Shown here one piece after another: positions 42,901 through 55,900 of a stretch of DNA of 64,000 nt (position 1 is its first letter; each line of letters starts with the position of its first letter). This stretch comes from Amoebophrya sp. A120 (Eukaryota > Sar > Dinophyceae > Syndiniales > Amoebophryaceae). The DNA is taken from NCBI GenBank assembly GCA_905178155.1, contig CAJINV010000002.1, positions 1,029,809 to 1,093,808 on the forward strand, in the 5' to 3' direction. A program made the position numbers and the translations under genes. The notes beneath the pieces are model-generated. The model was not told the DNA's origin, ran no database searches, and saw only the letters and a list, made by a program, of their open reading frames with translations.

Positions 42901-45900
42901 GATCTACAGCGTTCTTGCTTATCTCCTCGATGGAGTCGTTGTGGTCCCCCGGCGGTGCATCATGATCATCTCCGAAAATATTAAAGTCTTCCGCACGCCA
43001 AGAGGTTTCCCTTTCCCAGTCGTAGTTCCGCTTGTTGTTGGCCGCTGGTGTTGCCATCATCCTAACAGGCTCAACATCTTCCCCAGCTCCATCTTTCTTT
43101 CGCAGTTCCTTCTTCACGAGCTTTGCCACGTTAGCCAACGACGGTACCGGGCTCGTCGCTCCACTCGTTCCGCTGCATAACAACAGATCCCTCACGCTCA
43201 GTTCCGACAGACCAAAGTGGCGCTTGATCTTGCCCTGGAGCTGAATCATGCCGAGAGAATCAAAATTTGGACCGATTTCTGCTTCCCAAGCGGCTTCCAG
43301 TTGTTGTAAAGTAGCAGTAGTTGTAGTTGGTCCTTCTGCATCATCAGAAACGAGTATTTCATCGGGGTCATCTCCTGGGTCTGCTTTCATTTTCACCGCG
43401 TCGTCCAAAAGCTTTGTTAGCTTCGACACTTGCTGGTCTTCGCGCACTATGCATTGCAAAAGTATCGCACTCGTTTAACTGCATTACAAATTTCCACCTC
43501 AGCATGAGCAATAAAATTTGTCATGCGGATTTCCCTTACGTAATGCATGACTGCAATTGCTACGAGTACGATACTTTTGCACAGGATACGCATCCTAGTC
43601 TTTCTCGCTACATCTTCCAGTAAACCATCCAACTTCTCCTCGTACTTCGCCCGAATCTTCGGCCGGGCTTGCTTCCCCGGGCCGGTGAGAAGGTGGTTTT
43701 GCAATGTGAAAGTCGCGTCTTCTTCCGTGTCCAGATAAAAAGCCTATCCTGTGCAAAAGTATCGTATTCGTACCAATCGCATTCATGCATTACAAATTTA
43801 TTTCTTTCTCAAATTGAATCCGCATTACAACAAATTCCATTTCTCATGTTGAGGAGATTTGTCATGCGATTTATACTAGTACGATGCTTTTGCAGTTCAT
43901 AAAGCCTTCGGGTACTCAAAAGTTCGGAGTTGCGTACTTGCGCCGTCTGGATTCAAATCGTCGTGGTCGTCCGCGGACAACATCGTTTTCATATCCCTAG
44001 CAGAGAGTGCCGTTGAAAATGAAAACATCATGTTTCCGGCGTAGTTAATATCCTTTTTATTCGAGTAAATCTGTAGCTCGCGATCCTGCTTCAACGCATT
44101 TTTCATGATGCGCAGGATCGGGTCGGAGATTCGCATCAGTTGCCGCTCGATTTGGTGCTGCAATGACCGTATCAAATGTAAAAGTGTCTGGGTCTGGAAA
44201 CTTGTGATGCTAAAATGTGCATAATAAAAACACTTCCGAATGCAGTTCGGCATGACAACTTCCCAAAACGCTTTCTCATAGGCAATCCGCATGAGAAGCT
44301 GCGTCTTTGCATGCAAAAGAGGCTGCGACTTTTGTTGGTTATGCAACACAGATTTTCTAGGCATGGAAAGCTAGCATTACAAGTTCCAACCTTCCAGACC
44401 CAGACATTTTTACAATCCATAGACCGTTTTTGTAGTTCGACTTCGTTTGCACCTCCAGGAGGCTGATGTACTTCTATCGGTTTATTTGACGGTATCATCA
44501 CCGCAACCACGCTGTCGTGCTCGCTGTCTCCATGCACGAAAATCTGCTTGATCTGCGGAATTCTTTGCAACAAATACTGCTCGACTTTCTCCGGCGAGAC
44601 CCACTCCCCGTTGGACAGTTTGAAGAAACTGCTCTTCCGGTCAATCACCTCTAAAAGCCGGGCGCCGGTGGATTTGTCAACCGTCAGGTGCCCAATGTCC
44701 CCGGTCGCGAAAAACTTCTTCTGGACTTTCTTGTTCCCTCCTGGGTCGTCATGATTTGTAGTCCACAGCGTGACAAACGCCTCTTGGTTCAAATCCTCCC
44801 GATTCAGATAGCCCTGAAACAGGGTCTTAGTATGGACCAGAATTTCCCCGAAGCCCTCAGCCGCTTTGTACTCGCCCCAGTCGCGCAGCTGCACATCCAC
44901 GTCGTCCTCCAACCGGTTGTCCTTCCCGTATGTGATCGGGCCCGCTTCCGTGGACGCGTAGTTCTCGGTGACGGTGGCGAATTCGCCAAAAACTTGCTTC
45001 AAAAATCCTTGTACTTCCGGCTGCGGCTTCGCACCCCCGGTATTCAACGCACTGACCCGCCGTCCCAACTTTTTGCGGAACCTGTCAAGGAGATGCTGAC
45101 CTTGGGCCGTTTTGAGAAGTTCGTCTACTCCACCAGGCGTAGAAGTAATACTAGAAGTCGGAGGACGAATACTAGTTGTTAATGCATCCTCCGACTTCTT
45201 TTTCTCCCCCAACTCTGCCAGTTCATCGAGAAATTCCGTGTACAACGGCCTCCAAACGGCCGGCACCTCAGAGACAGCATCCGGCTCGACTTCGGTCATG
45301 TGCGAGAACAGTATGACAGTGCACAACTCCCCCTCCCCCTTATTTGTATTGCGCGAACACCAATACAAACACTAGCACACGTGCATCCTGTGCATGACAA
45401 GTTCATGCGCCCAGTGTAGTACTGTAGTTTGGGCTTCCAAAATTTCAATTTGTGCTTAATGCAAACAGTGCCACAAGGCGAAGGCAGCAATTGGATTTGG
45501 GATTTTGCATCACAAATGAGGGGGAGGGGGAGTTGTGCACTCTCATAAACAGCTGCCCTGGGTCCGGTAGAAACGCGTACCGGGAGCCTTGTCTGATTGC
45601 GGAGGCGATTCCGTAGAGGAACGAGCTGACGTGAACCGGCGTTTTGGACGCAAAGACGGAACTCATGGTATCGAAGTAGAGGAGAGACCGGTAGGACTCC
45701 CTCGCAGTAGAAGAAGTGCTGGTCCTCTCGTATGCAATGCAAAAGCATCGTACTCGTATAAATGCATTACAAATTTCCTCAGCATGAAAAACGAAATTTG
45801 TAATGCTGATTTGCCTCAAGAGAGAGATTTGTAATGCATGACTGCAATTACTACGAGTACGATACTTTTGCACAGGATATTTCGAACAAGCCTGGGTCGG

Positions 45901-48900
45901 GTAGTCCGGGGAGAATTGTCTCTTGCTTGAACGTATGAACTGCAAAAGCATCGCACAACTCGTACTAATTGCTTTTCTGCATTACAAATTTTTTTCCTAA
46001 GGTAAATCCGCATGACAAATCTTATTTCTCATGCTGAGGGAATTTGTAATGCATTTATACGAGTACGATACTTTTGCAGCTCATAGAACGTTTCCTGTGT
46101 CTGAATCGCCCCCTTCGGCTTGGCGCCGCTAGACCCCGAGGTATAGAGCAGGCACGAGATGTCCTCCGGTAGCACGCGGCACTCCGGCTTTCGGATATGG
46201 AAGCGTCAGGCTCGAACTCGACAAAATCGAAAAAATTTGTGATGCATAAAATCGATACCAGTTGGAAGCCAAGCCCAATTTTCAAGCGGTGCGTGACAAA
46301 TTTCGGCACCGTCAAAATCCAGTCTGTCGTGCTGTTTGGGGACAGTAGGCGCCTTTTGTCATGCTACTTTAGCAGCTCTATCGCAGACCCCAAACAGGCT
46401 GACAGTCGGCCTCGTTTTCCATGCCTGCAAGAGAGGCGCTCCATGCCTTGCAATTTATGCATGAGAAAGTATTTCAACTTTGTCGATTTCAATCCTGACA
46501 CTTCCATATCGAAAGAGAAACTCGTACTGTTCATGATCGGGATCACTAAAAGCAGCATTTTGAATATCCAAGAAAAAAACATTGTTAGTGTAAATTTGTG
46601 ATGCAAAACCTGCAAAATAATTGCGGCTGTCATGCTGATGTGCATTGCAAGGTCCATTCAAGCGCGTTTTCACGTACAATCTATGCATGACAGGTTTTTG
46701 CTCTCATGCGAGACAGATTTGTAATGCTGTTCCTCCAAAAAAGTTACAGCTACAATCTTTTTTTCCTGGATATTGAAAAGACTTGTCGGAAATGATGTCT
46801 GTGTACTTCAGGATTTGCGGTTCTGACTCTGACTCCACGCCGGAAAAGATGTTCGTCAGCTGTTCTTGCGGCTTCTGATACAGACGCTGATCCTCCTCGG
46901 CGGAAACAGCAGGAGGTGTACCAATAACAATGAGTTTGACCTGCTGCAGAAGTGCGGTATTGTTGTTGTCGCCTCCTGTTGTACTTCTGCTATAATTCTC
47001 CCTGATGATGTCGCTGAATTTTTCCAACGCTTCGCCACCCGGGACGAAGACGGCAGTTAACTCTGCCTCTTCCATGACGTGTTTCAAAACACTTTTCTCC
47101 GCATGGTGGGAGAGCCCGACAAAGGTGATGCCGGAAATTTATGGCGTTCTCAACTGTTACATTCTCAACTGTTACGTGGATTTGTGATGCTGGAATGGCA
47201 AAAGGGAAAGGCCGGAGCTTGCAACTCTTGCATTACAAATTTGGCCAAGATATCCATGCTGTTTAGCTATTCCAAAATTTCTCATGCGAAGTAGCTTCGC
47301 CGTGCGGTGCTTGATGCTCATTTTGCATGACAAATCGTGTAACAGTTGAGAATGTAAGGTTTGAGAACGCCATAAAATTAAGCTTGCCACCGCGGCCACC
47401 GCTGCGTGCTCGAGCTGCCGTGCGGTTGCCGTCGCGAAGTCGCCACTGTAAATCCCGACGCGGATCTTCTTGTAGTGGTCGTGACAGGATTCACTTGTAG
47501 AGGACATCTTCAAGTCCCTGCCCCCTAAGCGAAGATCAAGATTCTCATCTTCTCCTAGTGAAGACAAGCTTAGCTCCCTTTTCAGGCTTCTTTCGAAGAA
47601 CGCAACCAACTTCAAGGCCTCGTCGAATACATCAGCGTAGGACTTCCAATGCCAATTCAGCTGGCCGCGCAGGTGGTCCTTGTACTGGTGGAGGTCTTCA
47701 TGTGCGAGTAAACCGACTTTATCTTCGAGGATGGTCGTCCTTCTAGTCTTGATATTTTGATGTCCACTTGATGCACTTGATGCCCCGTCAAACAGTTCTC
47801 GTCCTTCTTGCGCGCGAAAGCCAAACAACGGTCTAGGCCCGGCCGAAGCGCGGACAATTTCCCGCATGGCGGTGTAAAGGCCCTGCTGCATCGTCCCCGT
47901 TGTCCAGTCAGCTGGTCGTCCTCCTTCTATCAGAGTGCACAACCCGTCCCCCGTTCATCCCTCATTTGTCATGCAAAACCCCAAACCCAAGTGCATCCCT
48001 GTGGCACTGTCTGCATGACAGATTCCGGTCGGAAGTCCAAACAATAGCAATACTCCACTAGGCGCATGAATTTGTGATGCACCGGCTCCACGTGTGCTGG
48101 TGTTTGTCTTGCTGCTCATGCAACACAGATGAGGGAGACAGAGGGGGCGAAGTTGTGCACTCTCATACCCCCGAGACTCGTGCTAATAGCCACCTGCGTT
48201 TCGATCAGAAACTTGGAAGGCGGTGTGAGAGATAGGAGTCGTGGTGGTGATGTTGAGGTGCTGTGGTCGTGCGCTGGCGTAATGGTCTGAGCAAGTAGAT
48301 TGTAGTTATGATGATTCTTGATCCCCCCGGCGGCCCCCAACACCGCCGCAATAGAACTTGTTCCTGCGCGGCAGCCGGTACTAGAATAATAAGTACCGTC
48401 ATAATTCCAGCTACTGTTGTTTCCGTCGCCAGTACCCATATCCAACAAAGTCTTCACGGGCAGGGACAAAGTTTCTCTGCTGGCGGCATGGTAAACGTCG
48501 ATCAACGCGTCGGTATGTTGAAATTTCAGCTTCATGATTTCTTCCTCGTTTTTTAACCTCAGCGAACTCTTGTTGGCCTTTTCGTACTTGCTCCAAATCT
48601 CGTTCGGAACCCAGGCACTGGACACAATCGTCAACAGGTTGTAGTCCTGAAGAGGGCTGTGATAGGCCGGAAACCGCATGGCTGTTCGATAAGGCCGCTG
48701 TATGGAGGTGTCAGGCGTTGGACATTTTTTCCAAAGTTGAAAAACCTTGCAGTTGCAACAGCAACTGACAAAACGCAACACGCAAGATAAAATTTGCCTG
48801 TGTAGTTGCTACAATAAAACGAAAACCAACCTGGTGGCAGATTGTGGTAGTGGATGTTGGGGAAGATCTTCGTGCTGCAGAGCATCTACAAGAAGAGCTC

Positions 48901-49512
48901 TTGCCTTTAGCTTTACCCTAAGCAGCATGATGACTACAGGTTGACTTTGCGTGTTTGGCATAAAAACGGTCAACATGATGCGCGGACTAGGACCTGTATA
49001 TTATGAGTTCGTCTGGACGAACTGGCGTCCTCGCCGGTTTAGATAGTTTCAACACGTCGGAATAAGTGACACCTAAGTTAGTTCAACTTTGTCGAAGATT
49101 TCACTACACCTGACACTACTTCCATAACAGGCTGTTCTCCAATGACCAAGGTCGCGCCGTTTCGTAAATCTTCAACGCGCAGAGGGCGGAATTCAGTACC
49201 AATCCGTGGTGGTCCTTGTGATGTACTCGGTGGTGAATGACCTCGACTTAAAACGCCCCCTTGTCGACGTCCACTCCCGGCGCTCTTTGTTAGGACACCC
49301 CGAGTCCTCTGCTGACCTACATGACCCTTCGGTATCGGTGGAGGACTTCCTGGAGGTGCTTGCAGTTGATGTGAGGACAGTTCTTGTTGTACTAACGGTG
49401 CTGCGAAGTCGTAGTTGATTCGCCGCACACCACGGAAGCTGAACGTGGACCCGTCCTTCTTTTCCGGGGTGGAGATGAACGAACTCGAACTCTTTTGCGA
49501 AACACGAGTCAT
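39902..49512 (-). CDS. Gene F: carboxylic-acid-reductase-like protein (adenylation, carrier, thioester reductase) with C-terminal membrane anchor
   Basis: Predicted to activate a carboxylic acid with ATP, load it on a phosphopantetheine carrier and reduce it with NAD(P)H. ATG 49512. Exons: 49512-49127, 48695-48168, 47922-47375, 47134-46773, 46559-46509, 46190-46086, 45928-45880, 45725-45548, 45306-44422, 44164-43902, 43739-43589, 43442-42271, 42010-41336, 41061-39902; exactly 2171 codons. Adenylation: GITFVGLSHHAEKSVL, LLYTSGSSGAKPKG (A3), ENYASTEAG (A5), FATGDIG, LEVIDRKSSFFKLSNGEWVS. Carrier: FDSLGMIQL with the Ser attachment site. Reductase: FLTGGSGFLGSAVL (NAD(P) binding), VEGDLACDGPRL, FIHSGAKVDHLLPY, VSTVSV and YAVSK (Tyr/Lys). 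C-terminal hydrophobic helix FFPVVLLLGAVAVIFLV then RRR. All 13 introns are introners; none is a plain GT-AG intron. The membrane tail is unusual for this family. Confidence 0.95.
41067..41335. mobile_element. Introner, family IE-1, in gene F
   Basis: 269 bp; perfect duplication GAGCC. Confidence 0.93.
42016..42270. mobile_element. Introner, family IE-1, in gene F
   Basis: 255 bp; perfect duplication TACTT. It lies inside the reductase domain. Confidence 0.93.
43448..43588. mobile_element. Introner, family IE-3, reverse orientation, in gene F
   Basis: 141 bp; GCACAGGATA end on the right. Duplication CGCAC/CGCAT. Confidence 0.92.
43745..43901. mobile_element. Introner, family IE-3, forward orientation, in gene F
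   Basis: 157 bp; TATCCTGTGC end on the left. Perfect duplication AAGCC. Confidence 0.93.
44170..44421. mobile_element. Introner, family IE-1, in gene F
   Basis: 252 bp; perfect duplication GACCG. Confidence 0.93.
45312..45547. mobile_element. Introner, family IE-2, in gene F
   Basis: 236 bp; perfect duplication AACAG. Confidence 0.93.
45731..45879. mobile_element. Introner, family IE-3, reverse orientation, in gene F
   Basis: 149 bp; GCACAGGATA on the right. Duplication TCTCG/TTTCG. Confidence 0.92.
45934..46085. mobile_element. Introner, family IE-3, in gene F
   Basis: 152 bp; perfect duplication GAACG. The exon between this and 45879 is only 49 nt. Confidence 0.93.
46196..46508. mobile_element. 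Introner, family IE-5, in gene F
   Basis: 313 bp; duplication TCGGA/TCGAA, one mismatch. Confidence 0.92.
46565..46772. mobile_element. Introner, family IE-6, in gene F
   Basis: 208 bp; TATCCAAGAAAAAAAC and inverse. Perfect duplication TTGAA. Confidence 0.93.
47140..47374. mobile_element. Introner, family IE-4, in gene F
   Basis: 235 bp; TATGGCGTTCTCAACTGTTA and inverse. Perfect duplication AAATT. Confidence 0.94.
47928..48167. mobile_element. Decayed introner, family IE-2, with GT-AG splice sites, in gene F
   Basis: 240 bp; duplication CCTTC/CCCCC, two mismatches. Readable as a GT-AG intron 47924-48168 of the same length, in frame. Confidence 0.88.
48701..49126. mobile_element. Long decayed introner, family IE-5, with GT-AG splice sites, in gene F
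   Basis: 426 bp, the longest element. Ends TATGGAGGTGTCAGG and the inverse of TATGGAAGTAGTGTCAGG. Flanks CGCTG/ACAGG no longer match, but a GT-AG intron 48698-49128 of element plus 5 keeps the frame. Confidence 0.82.
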
Positions 49513-49888
49513 TTTGAAAAAAGCTTAAGTGGTACAAGTTGTAGTTTGTTAGTGAGAAAAAAATTTTCGTGCCTTGTAGTTTACGTGGACTTTATACTTG
49601 GATCTAAAATTAGTTTTTCCAGCGCTCCGAGCAGAGAAGCGGTAGAGATACAGATACAGAAAAATAAAAATTTAAATTATCGGGTACAAAGCACAACTGT
49701 TTATAGTTTTTTGTATTTTCGAGCCACTTATCATGTGCGCCGCCGTCAATGGCAATGTATAAACGACTTCTCTACTGTTTTATTTCATCTTCATGCGACT
49801 TTCGTGTTTGTAAGTTGGTGCCGACCACAAGAAAGTGTTTGTAAATGCATAAATTGATGTACAGTTTTTTCGGTGGTCCTTCTTAAAG

Positions 49889-50324
49889 TTACCGAGGTTC
49901 GATTGGAGAGCTGCACCGAAAGAGGACAACTGGATCCAACTTCTTTGAGACCCACAAACCGATGTCGTTGACCGAGATCGCGCGTAGCTTATTTATGGCT
50001 ATGGGTTGATCATGATCTTCTGCCGCTTCTCGGAGTTTGTTAGAGCAGATGAGGCAATTTGTTGTATAATAATTATAATGTTTTGTGTTCTGCAGCAGCA
50101 ACTTTCGAAGTTCTTCACCGTGACCAGATGAGACAGAAAGTGGGGCAGATCACCTTCATCACCGACGAAATAAAGAGCACTCGTGCACCATCATAGTAGA
50201 TTTTATCGGCGAATACAGTTCCTGGAGCCGTTGTTCTCATGATTGTTGTTCTTCGGGCAACCGAAATCAAACTGTCTTCGTTGCAAAAGCTAGAACTCCG
50301 GCCCGGGCTCAGCGAAGAGAACAT
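49889..50324 (-). CDS. Possible small two-exon gene upstream of gene F
   Basis: ATG 50324; exons 50324-50154 and 50089-49889 joined by a GT-AG intron of 64 nt (50090-50153, GTGATCTG to GCTGCAG), phase 0, giving 123 residues. No domain recognised and no introner, so support is only the joined open frame and plausible splice sites. The spacer 49513-49888 shows nothing else. Confidence 0.3.
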
Positions 50325-50429
50325 GTCGTCGTTTGATGTGCTACAGAGACAACCAATATCGCCTGTTCTCAAAAGACAAACGCAATGATTTTATTGACGC
50401 GCGTGCAGTTTAGAAATGCCCACCATCGC

Positions 50430-52400
50430 TGCTGCTCTTGCACATGTCATTCCAGTCGTGCGGCCGCCGACCTGCTGGGCCGGCCGAAGGCGCACTTAAT
50501 TAGCGACGCAACAGAAAATTGCTAAAGAGCCAACCAGGATGCTGGCGCCACACTTCGTGGCAAGGCGCCCTTCACTACGTAGATACTGGGAGGGCCAGAC
50601 GGCGCGCGAGACGTCCCCTCCTGTCTGTCTCACTCTACCGGCCGGGACGGCGGGCCACCCCGGGCCACCCAATTCACGGGCGCCACGGCGGAGGGGGCGG
50701 GCCCACAGGGGGGTCAGCGCGCGCCCTTGCTTGCTCGCCCCGCGGGCGGGGCAAACACACAGGCCAGAACCTACAGGGCGGGGGCAAACAATAAACGGGG
50801 GCCGGCGGGCTGGCGCGGTGGCCGCTTCCGCCGCGGCCTTTGGTTTGCAATAGAGCGGGAGAGCGACGCCGCGGCCAAATAGGTTGAGGCGCTACTTCGC
50901 TTCCTTCCACGAACTTTCCGGGCCCACGGCCTCGCTCCCCCCCGCCTTGCTCCCTTGCCGGCCCCACAATGGGCGCCACAGGAGCACGGCGCGGGCGACG
51001 GGCCAAGCCCGCGCGCTGCCGGGTGCATCGCGCCCAGTGCGCCCTGTGTCATGCGGAGGGACCGGCAGACCACAGGCAGGAGGGCAATAACCTTCGCGAC
51101 ACAATGCCCAGAGCTGAGCTCGGCACCAATCAAAGCCATCGCTCCGTCGGCTTTGTTGCTGACAGCCCAGGCCTTCATCTGCGTATCTGACGCAACAACA
51201 TGGTTGGTATGATCATGCATACCTGGCGGCGCTCGGCTAATTTACTAACTTTCATCACTCACCGCCCATCTTGTCACTCCTGCAACGGGACATCGTCCAC
51301 TCACGCCACACCCTCTCTCCCACATCGGCCGCAGACCTCACTTCTAAATAGTCATAATCTTCATTCTCACCCATCTCACCTGGTGGAGCAGGAGCTATCA
51401 GTTGGATTTCGCTCCACCATCACAAAGACAACACTGCACTGGAGCCAAGACGCGAACACTACTCCAACCAAATCATCTGCAACAACGCGAGGCGCCGCCA
51501 CCCACCGCTGTGTGTGATTAGACTTAGAGATAGGCTCTTCTACCAAAGATGGCTGCATAAAGTGCGAGCTGTTTGCCTGTTCCTGTCCCCCCTGCCTGCG
51601 CACGTGGCGGCCGGCACTGGTCCTTGCGCCTAGAGTAGAGCTTTCCTCACACAGCCCGGAAGAACGCCGGGCGCAACGCGTGGCGCCAAGCAACAATTAT
51701 AAAACGCCCCGGGCCGGCGACGGATACCATTACCATGGGCCCCCCGGGCCACGCGTTTATAGAGAAAAAGGTCGGCGCCGAACCTTCCCCGACCACCCAC
51801 GCCGCTACGAACGCCGACGGCTAGCGGGCGGGCGCCCCCGACGAAGGGCGCCACACAGAAGGACCAGGGCAAAGGACGCGCCCCCCAGCCCGGCGGGCGC
51901 GCGCTGCCTGCAATAGCGCGAAAACACACCAAAGGGGGAAACACAGGAGCGGGGCCGTGCGCGTACGCGGTGGCGTCGCGATGGCGTTCGCCGCTGCGAA
52001 ATCGATTGCATTTGCCGCCCGCAGTTGCGCGCCCGAGCTTTCATCAGCAGCGCCCTGGCATGCATGCTGCGGCGACGCCGGCGAGCAGAGACTAGGCAGC
52101 CCCTCCGGAAAGATCGCGCCGGCCTGGGCCAAATTAGTTCGCCGCGTCACATGCGCCGGCGGGGCAGCCGCTGGAGCGCCCGCGCCGGGCCAGACATGAA
52201 AAGCCCGTGCCCGGGGGCTGCCTGCCCGCGCCATGGGGCGCAGTCCGGTTCGGGCGCAGAGGACGGCGACGAAGACAAACTGCGCCGCTTCGCCGCCCGC
52301 AGTGCACGCACTGTATCGGCCGCCGCCGCTTGACGTACCCCGTAGGCAGAGTGACAAGAACAGCGGCACGACGACAAAAATGCCACAGCAGGCATTCGCT
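50430..52400. other. G+C-rich island 7, between genes G and F
   Basis: High G+C with a dip at about 51220-51560. Long overlapping ORFs on both strands follow composition. The stretch 52401-52997 has normal composition and no supported gene. Confidence 0.65.
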
Positions 52401-52997
52401 TGACAGAGGCTCTCCACACTGGCATCCCTACATTTTTTTTTCAACTGCCACTTTGCTTCCTTGATAGATATGCTGGCTCACTCGTCGCCCACCCCGCTCT
52501 CCCGCTTACACAGATCACACACGACAATCATGTACTTATGTACACAACTACTCATCTGCATTTCGCTGTCCACTGTGCCATCCACTCGCAAGCCAATTTT
52601 GTTCATCGTATAAAGTAATTTTGCTCTGGTTCATCTTCACGGCGCACAAGATGCGGAAGCAAGAATTTAAAACAGAACATCGTCGAGATGAAACTTGAAA
52701 CAGTCTCACAGCACTCTTGTGTCTGCTCCTGCAGTTGCACGCAATAGTTTTGTTGTTGTTCATTGTGTAACGTGGGTTGAGCAGTGTAAAGCCGCTCCCG
52801 CCACGGCTGGACCTCTTGGAAAGAACTTCTGTATTCTTTAGGTTTCAAGTGTCCAAAAACTCATGTTCTTCATTCCGCATCACGACTTTCACATTCTTCA
52901 GCTAGCCAAAGAGGCGTCGGCGTCCATGAAAGGTGTAGAACTCATCTATCGTTGTTCCACCACCACATCATCATCATCACTCAACCCACAACCCCCT

Positions 52998-55900
52998 TCA
53001 CTTCAACTTCTCTCTCTCCTTCGGCCTGTATCCTCTCCTGGTCGGCCGGTCATTCGTGAATCGTATCCTTCCGTCCGTCTTCTTAATCGCGCCCGCCCTA
53101 TTCGGATCGTTGTTCGGAACTGTGGGGTTGTTCACGCCGAAGGTTCTCGTCGTGGTTACCACTGTTTGATCACCTCCAGCTCCACTCTGCCCACCATCTC
53201 CATTATTATCCTGTTCCAGTATTCCCAATTTTCTCGCTTGTTTCTCATTGTAGCCCATTTTGGAAATCATGCTACTTGTGTGCAAATACCCCAAAGAACT
53301 CCGCAACCGGATGATCTGTTCGTCCTTTTGGTCTTCCGTCAACCGGTCCCAAAAAATCCGGTGTATGGTCGCTGTCCGCGCCCCAAACTTGCTAAACATC
53401 GCCTGTTTCAGACTCAAAAACCCACCGGGAGTGTGCGGGACGACAGAGCAGTTGGCGTTGTTGGATTTGTTGTTTTATCCTGTGCAAAAGTATCGTACAG
53501 TACTCGTATTGCAGTCATGCATTACAAATCTTTTTCTTAGGGTAAATCAGCATTACAAACTTCACTGTCATGCTGTGAAAATTTGTGGTGCATTTATACG
53601 AGTACGATACTTTTGCAATGCATATGTTTCCTGCTTGGAACTGCAACTGCGGCCCCATCGCGGACATGCTGTTGTATTCCAGCGCGATATTTGGCTTCAA
53701 CAAGTGTCCCGCGAAGAAACAATGCTGCTCATCGAATTCCCGGCCGACCGACGTGTTGATGCTCGCTTTTATGAATTGCACAAGTACAACTTTTATGATC
53801 GCACCACCGGTCCAAATTATCATGCCAAACTTGCATGACAAATCTGGTTCCTGAGGTATTTCGGCATGACAAATTTCATTTGTCGTGTTGAGGACATTTG
53901 TAATGCGAATCATGCTAGAGCTAGTAAGATGCTTTTGCAATGCATAGCTTTCGTCTGTGTCCGGTTCAACGCCTTTTCCACGTCCAGCTGTAATTCGTCC
54001 GACCCCTGCAGCTTATGCATTGCAAAAGTACCGCACGACCCGTAGTGGCGGCAATAAGTACTGCATGACAGGTCTATCTGCGTACGCTGATTAGCATTAC
54101 AAACTCCAGTGTTAATCATGCTAGGCAATGGCAAACTTGTATTGCACTTCCTACTTAACAAGTACGACTCTTTCACAATCCCTACGGCTGCGCTTTCAGC
54201 AACATCCCATCCAGCCAGAACTCGTGCAACCGCTCCTGAATCCACATCGGGCAGGCCCGTTTGGTTTCGATCTCGATATCGCGGTGGTCCTCGGAAAATT
54301 CGTAGGCGTCGCAGGGGTGCTGTTGTTCGTCGTCGTGGTTTTCATCGTGCTGCTGCTGGTCACCGTCTTCTTGGTCATGTTGTGCATCACCAGCGTGTCC
54401 TCGTGGTGTGGCAGCCTCATTCACCTCCTCGTCGTTTTCCGCATCTGCTTCCGCATTGAAGGCAGCGAAGTCGGACGAAGTATCGTCGTTTAGCCGGTCC
54501 CCCGGGGAGGTGGAGGAAGAAGAAGCAGCGGAAGATGAAAAATCTGTATAGTTCTCGAAGTCCATCATGGGATGGTCTCCGGCGTTTTGCTGCATTCCGT
54601 CCCTGCAGCTCAGGTGGCTCGCCTCCCTTCGCAGCTTGGATTTGCGGCCCCGTGACGACGCAGAGGTGGCAGACACACTGCTTCTAGTGGTACTACAGCT
54701 AATATCCTCGGTTGTATCTTCGTGGTCCTCGGTGGGTGTTTGATCTTCTACTCGTGAAGATGCTGTGCTGTGATGTCCGGGCACCGAGGCTGACACATTG
54801 ACCGCATCTGAACCTGGATCGTGGAGGTCGTCGTGCTCATCTTCGGCGCCAGTGTTTCTACTGTCTGAGGTTCCTTTCAAAGGACTCCTGCGACTTCTCC
54901 TTCTGCTTCTCGTGCTAGCGTTCCTCGCTGCATCTGCATCAGAAGTTATTTGCGTTTCGTCGTGTGATGGAGAAGTTGATGCTGAGGAAGAAAACATTTT
55001 TTCCCCTTCCTCCCGAAGAATTTCATCGTCGTTCAAATCCGTCCGATCAGAACACTCAAACTCATCTCTGTTCTGACCCCAAAACGCTCCCGTAGTTTCC
55101 TGCTCGTGCCGTATTCTCATCTCCAACCTCTGTTCGTCGAAGCAGGGACTCTCAAACCCGATGGGGACTGGTTTCGCGAGCTGCTTCTGGAGTTTCTGTT
55201 TCGTAGCGGTTGTACTGTTTGAGTTTGTCAACATCCCGGACGCGAAAGAAGGCGTGGCTGCCGCTCCATCATCGGATTTCCAACCCAATTTCGCCTTCCA
55301 CCACTCCTTCCGCCTTGTATTTTGCAAGTCCCGGTAAGTTTTCCGCGTCATTGCGGTGCGGATTTCAGTAGGAGCCTCTGTAGTTGAAGTAGAACTGTCG
55401 TCCTCATGAGCAGCACATCCACCTCTAGGCGCAGCACTCGCAGATCCTCCAGATGCTTTGTCGTTGCTTCTGGTACTGTTCGACGGAGGTTTATTCTTGC
55501 TGCTTCCAGAAGATGAAGGTCCTGTTGCACGACTTATTTCCACAAAAAACGGCATCTTCGGTTTCAACACGTCCAAGGAGTACAGGGTCATGTAGATATA
55601 GTACCCCGTCCACCCGCACGCATCCACTTGCTCCCGACTTTGAAACGCCCGACAGCACGCCTCCATGAATAAAGGGAGATTTGTGTCCCAGTGTTGCATC
55701 ATCACACAGGAAAACATGATCTGGGCCCAGAAGGTCGCTTCTTCCGGTTCTATTTGGTCAAAACCTTCAATTTCTTCCCCGGTTTGCGGATCCCGCATGA
55801 CAGGTTCGCCTTCTTGAACCGGCGGCGGCGGGAGAAACTTCGCGACCTCATCCACTAATCTCGGGAACAAGCCGGAGAAATCCCGCTTCATTGAAGTATC

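Noticed and set aside
48865-48929. Alternative start of gene F at ATG near 48929 (MLLRVKLKA)
   Set aside because: It lies inside the IE-5 introner; the exon upstream (49512-49127) joins in frame when the element is removed.
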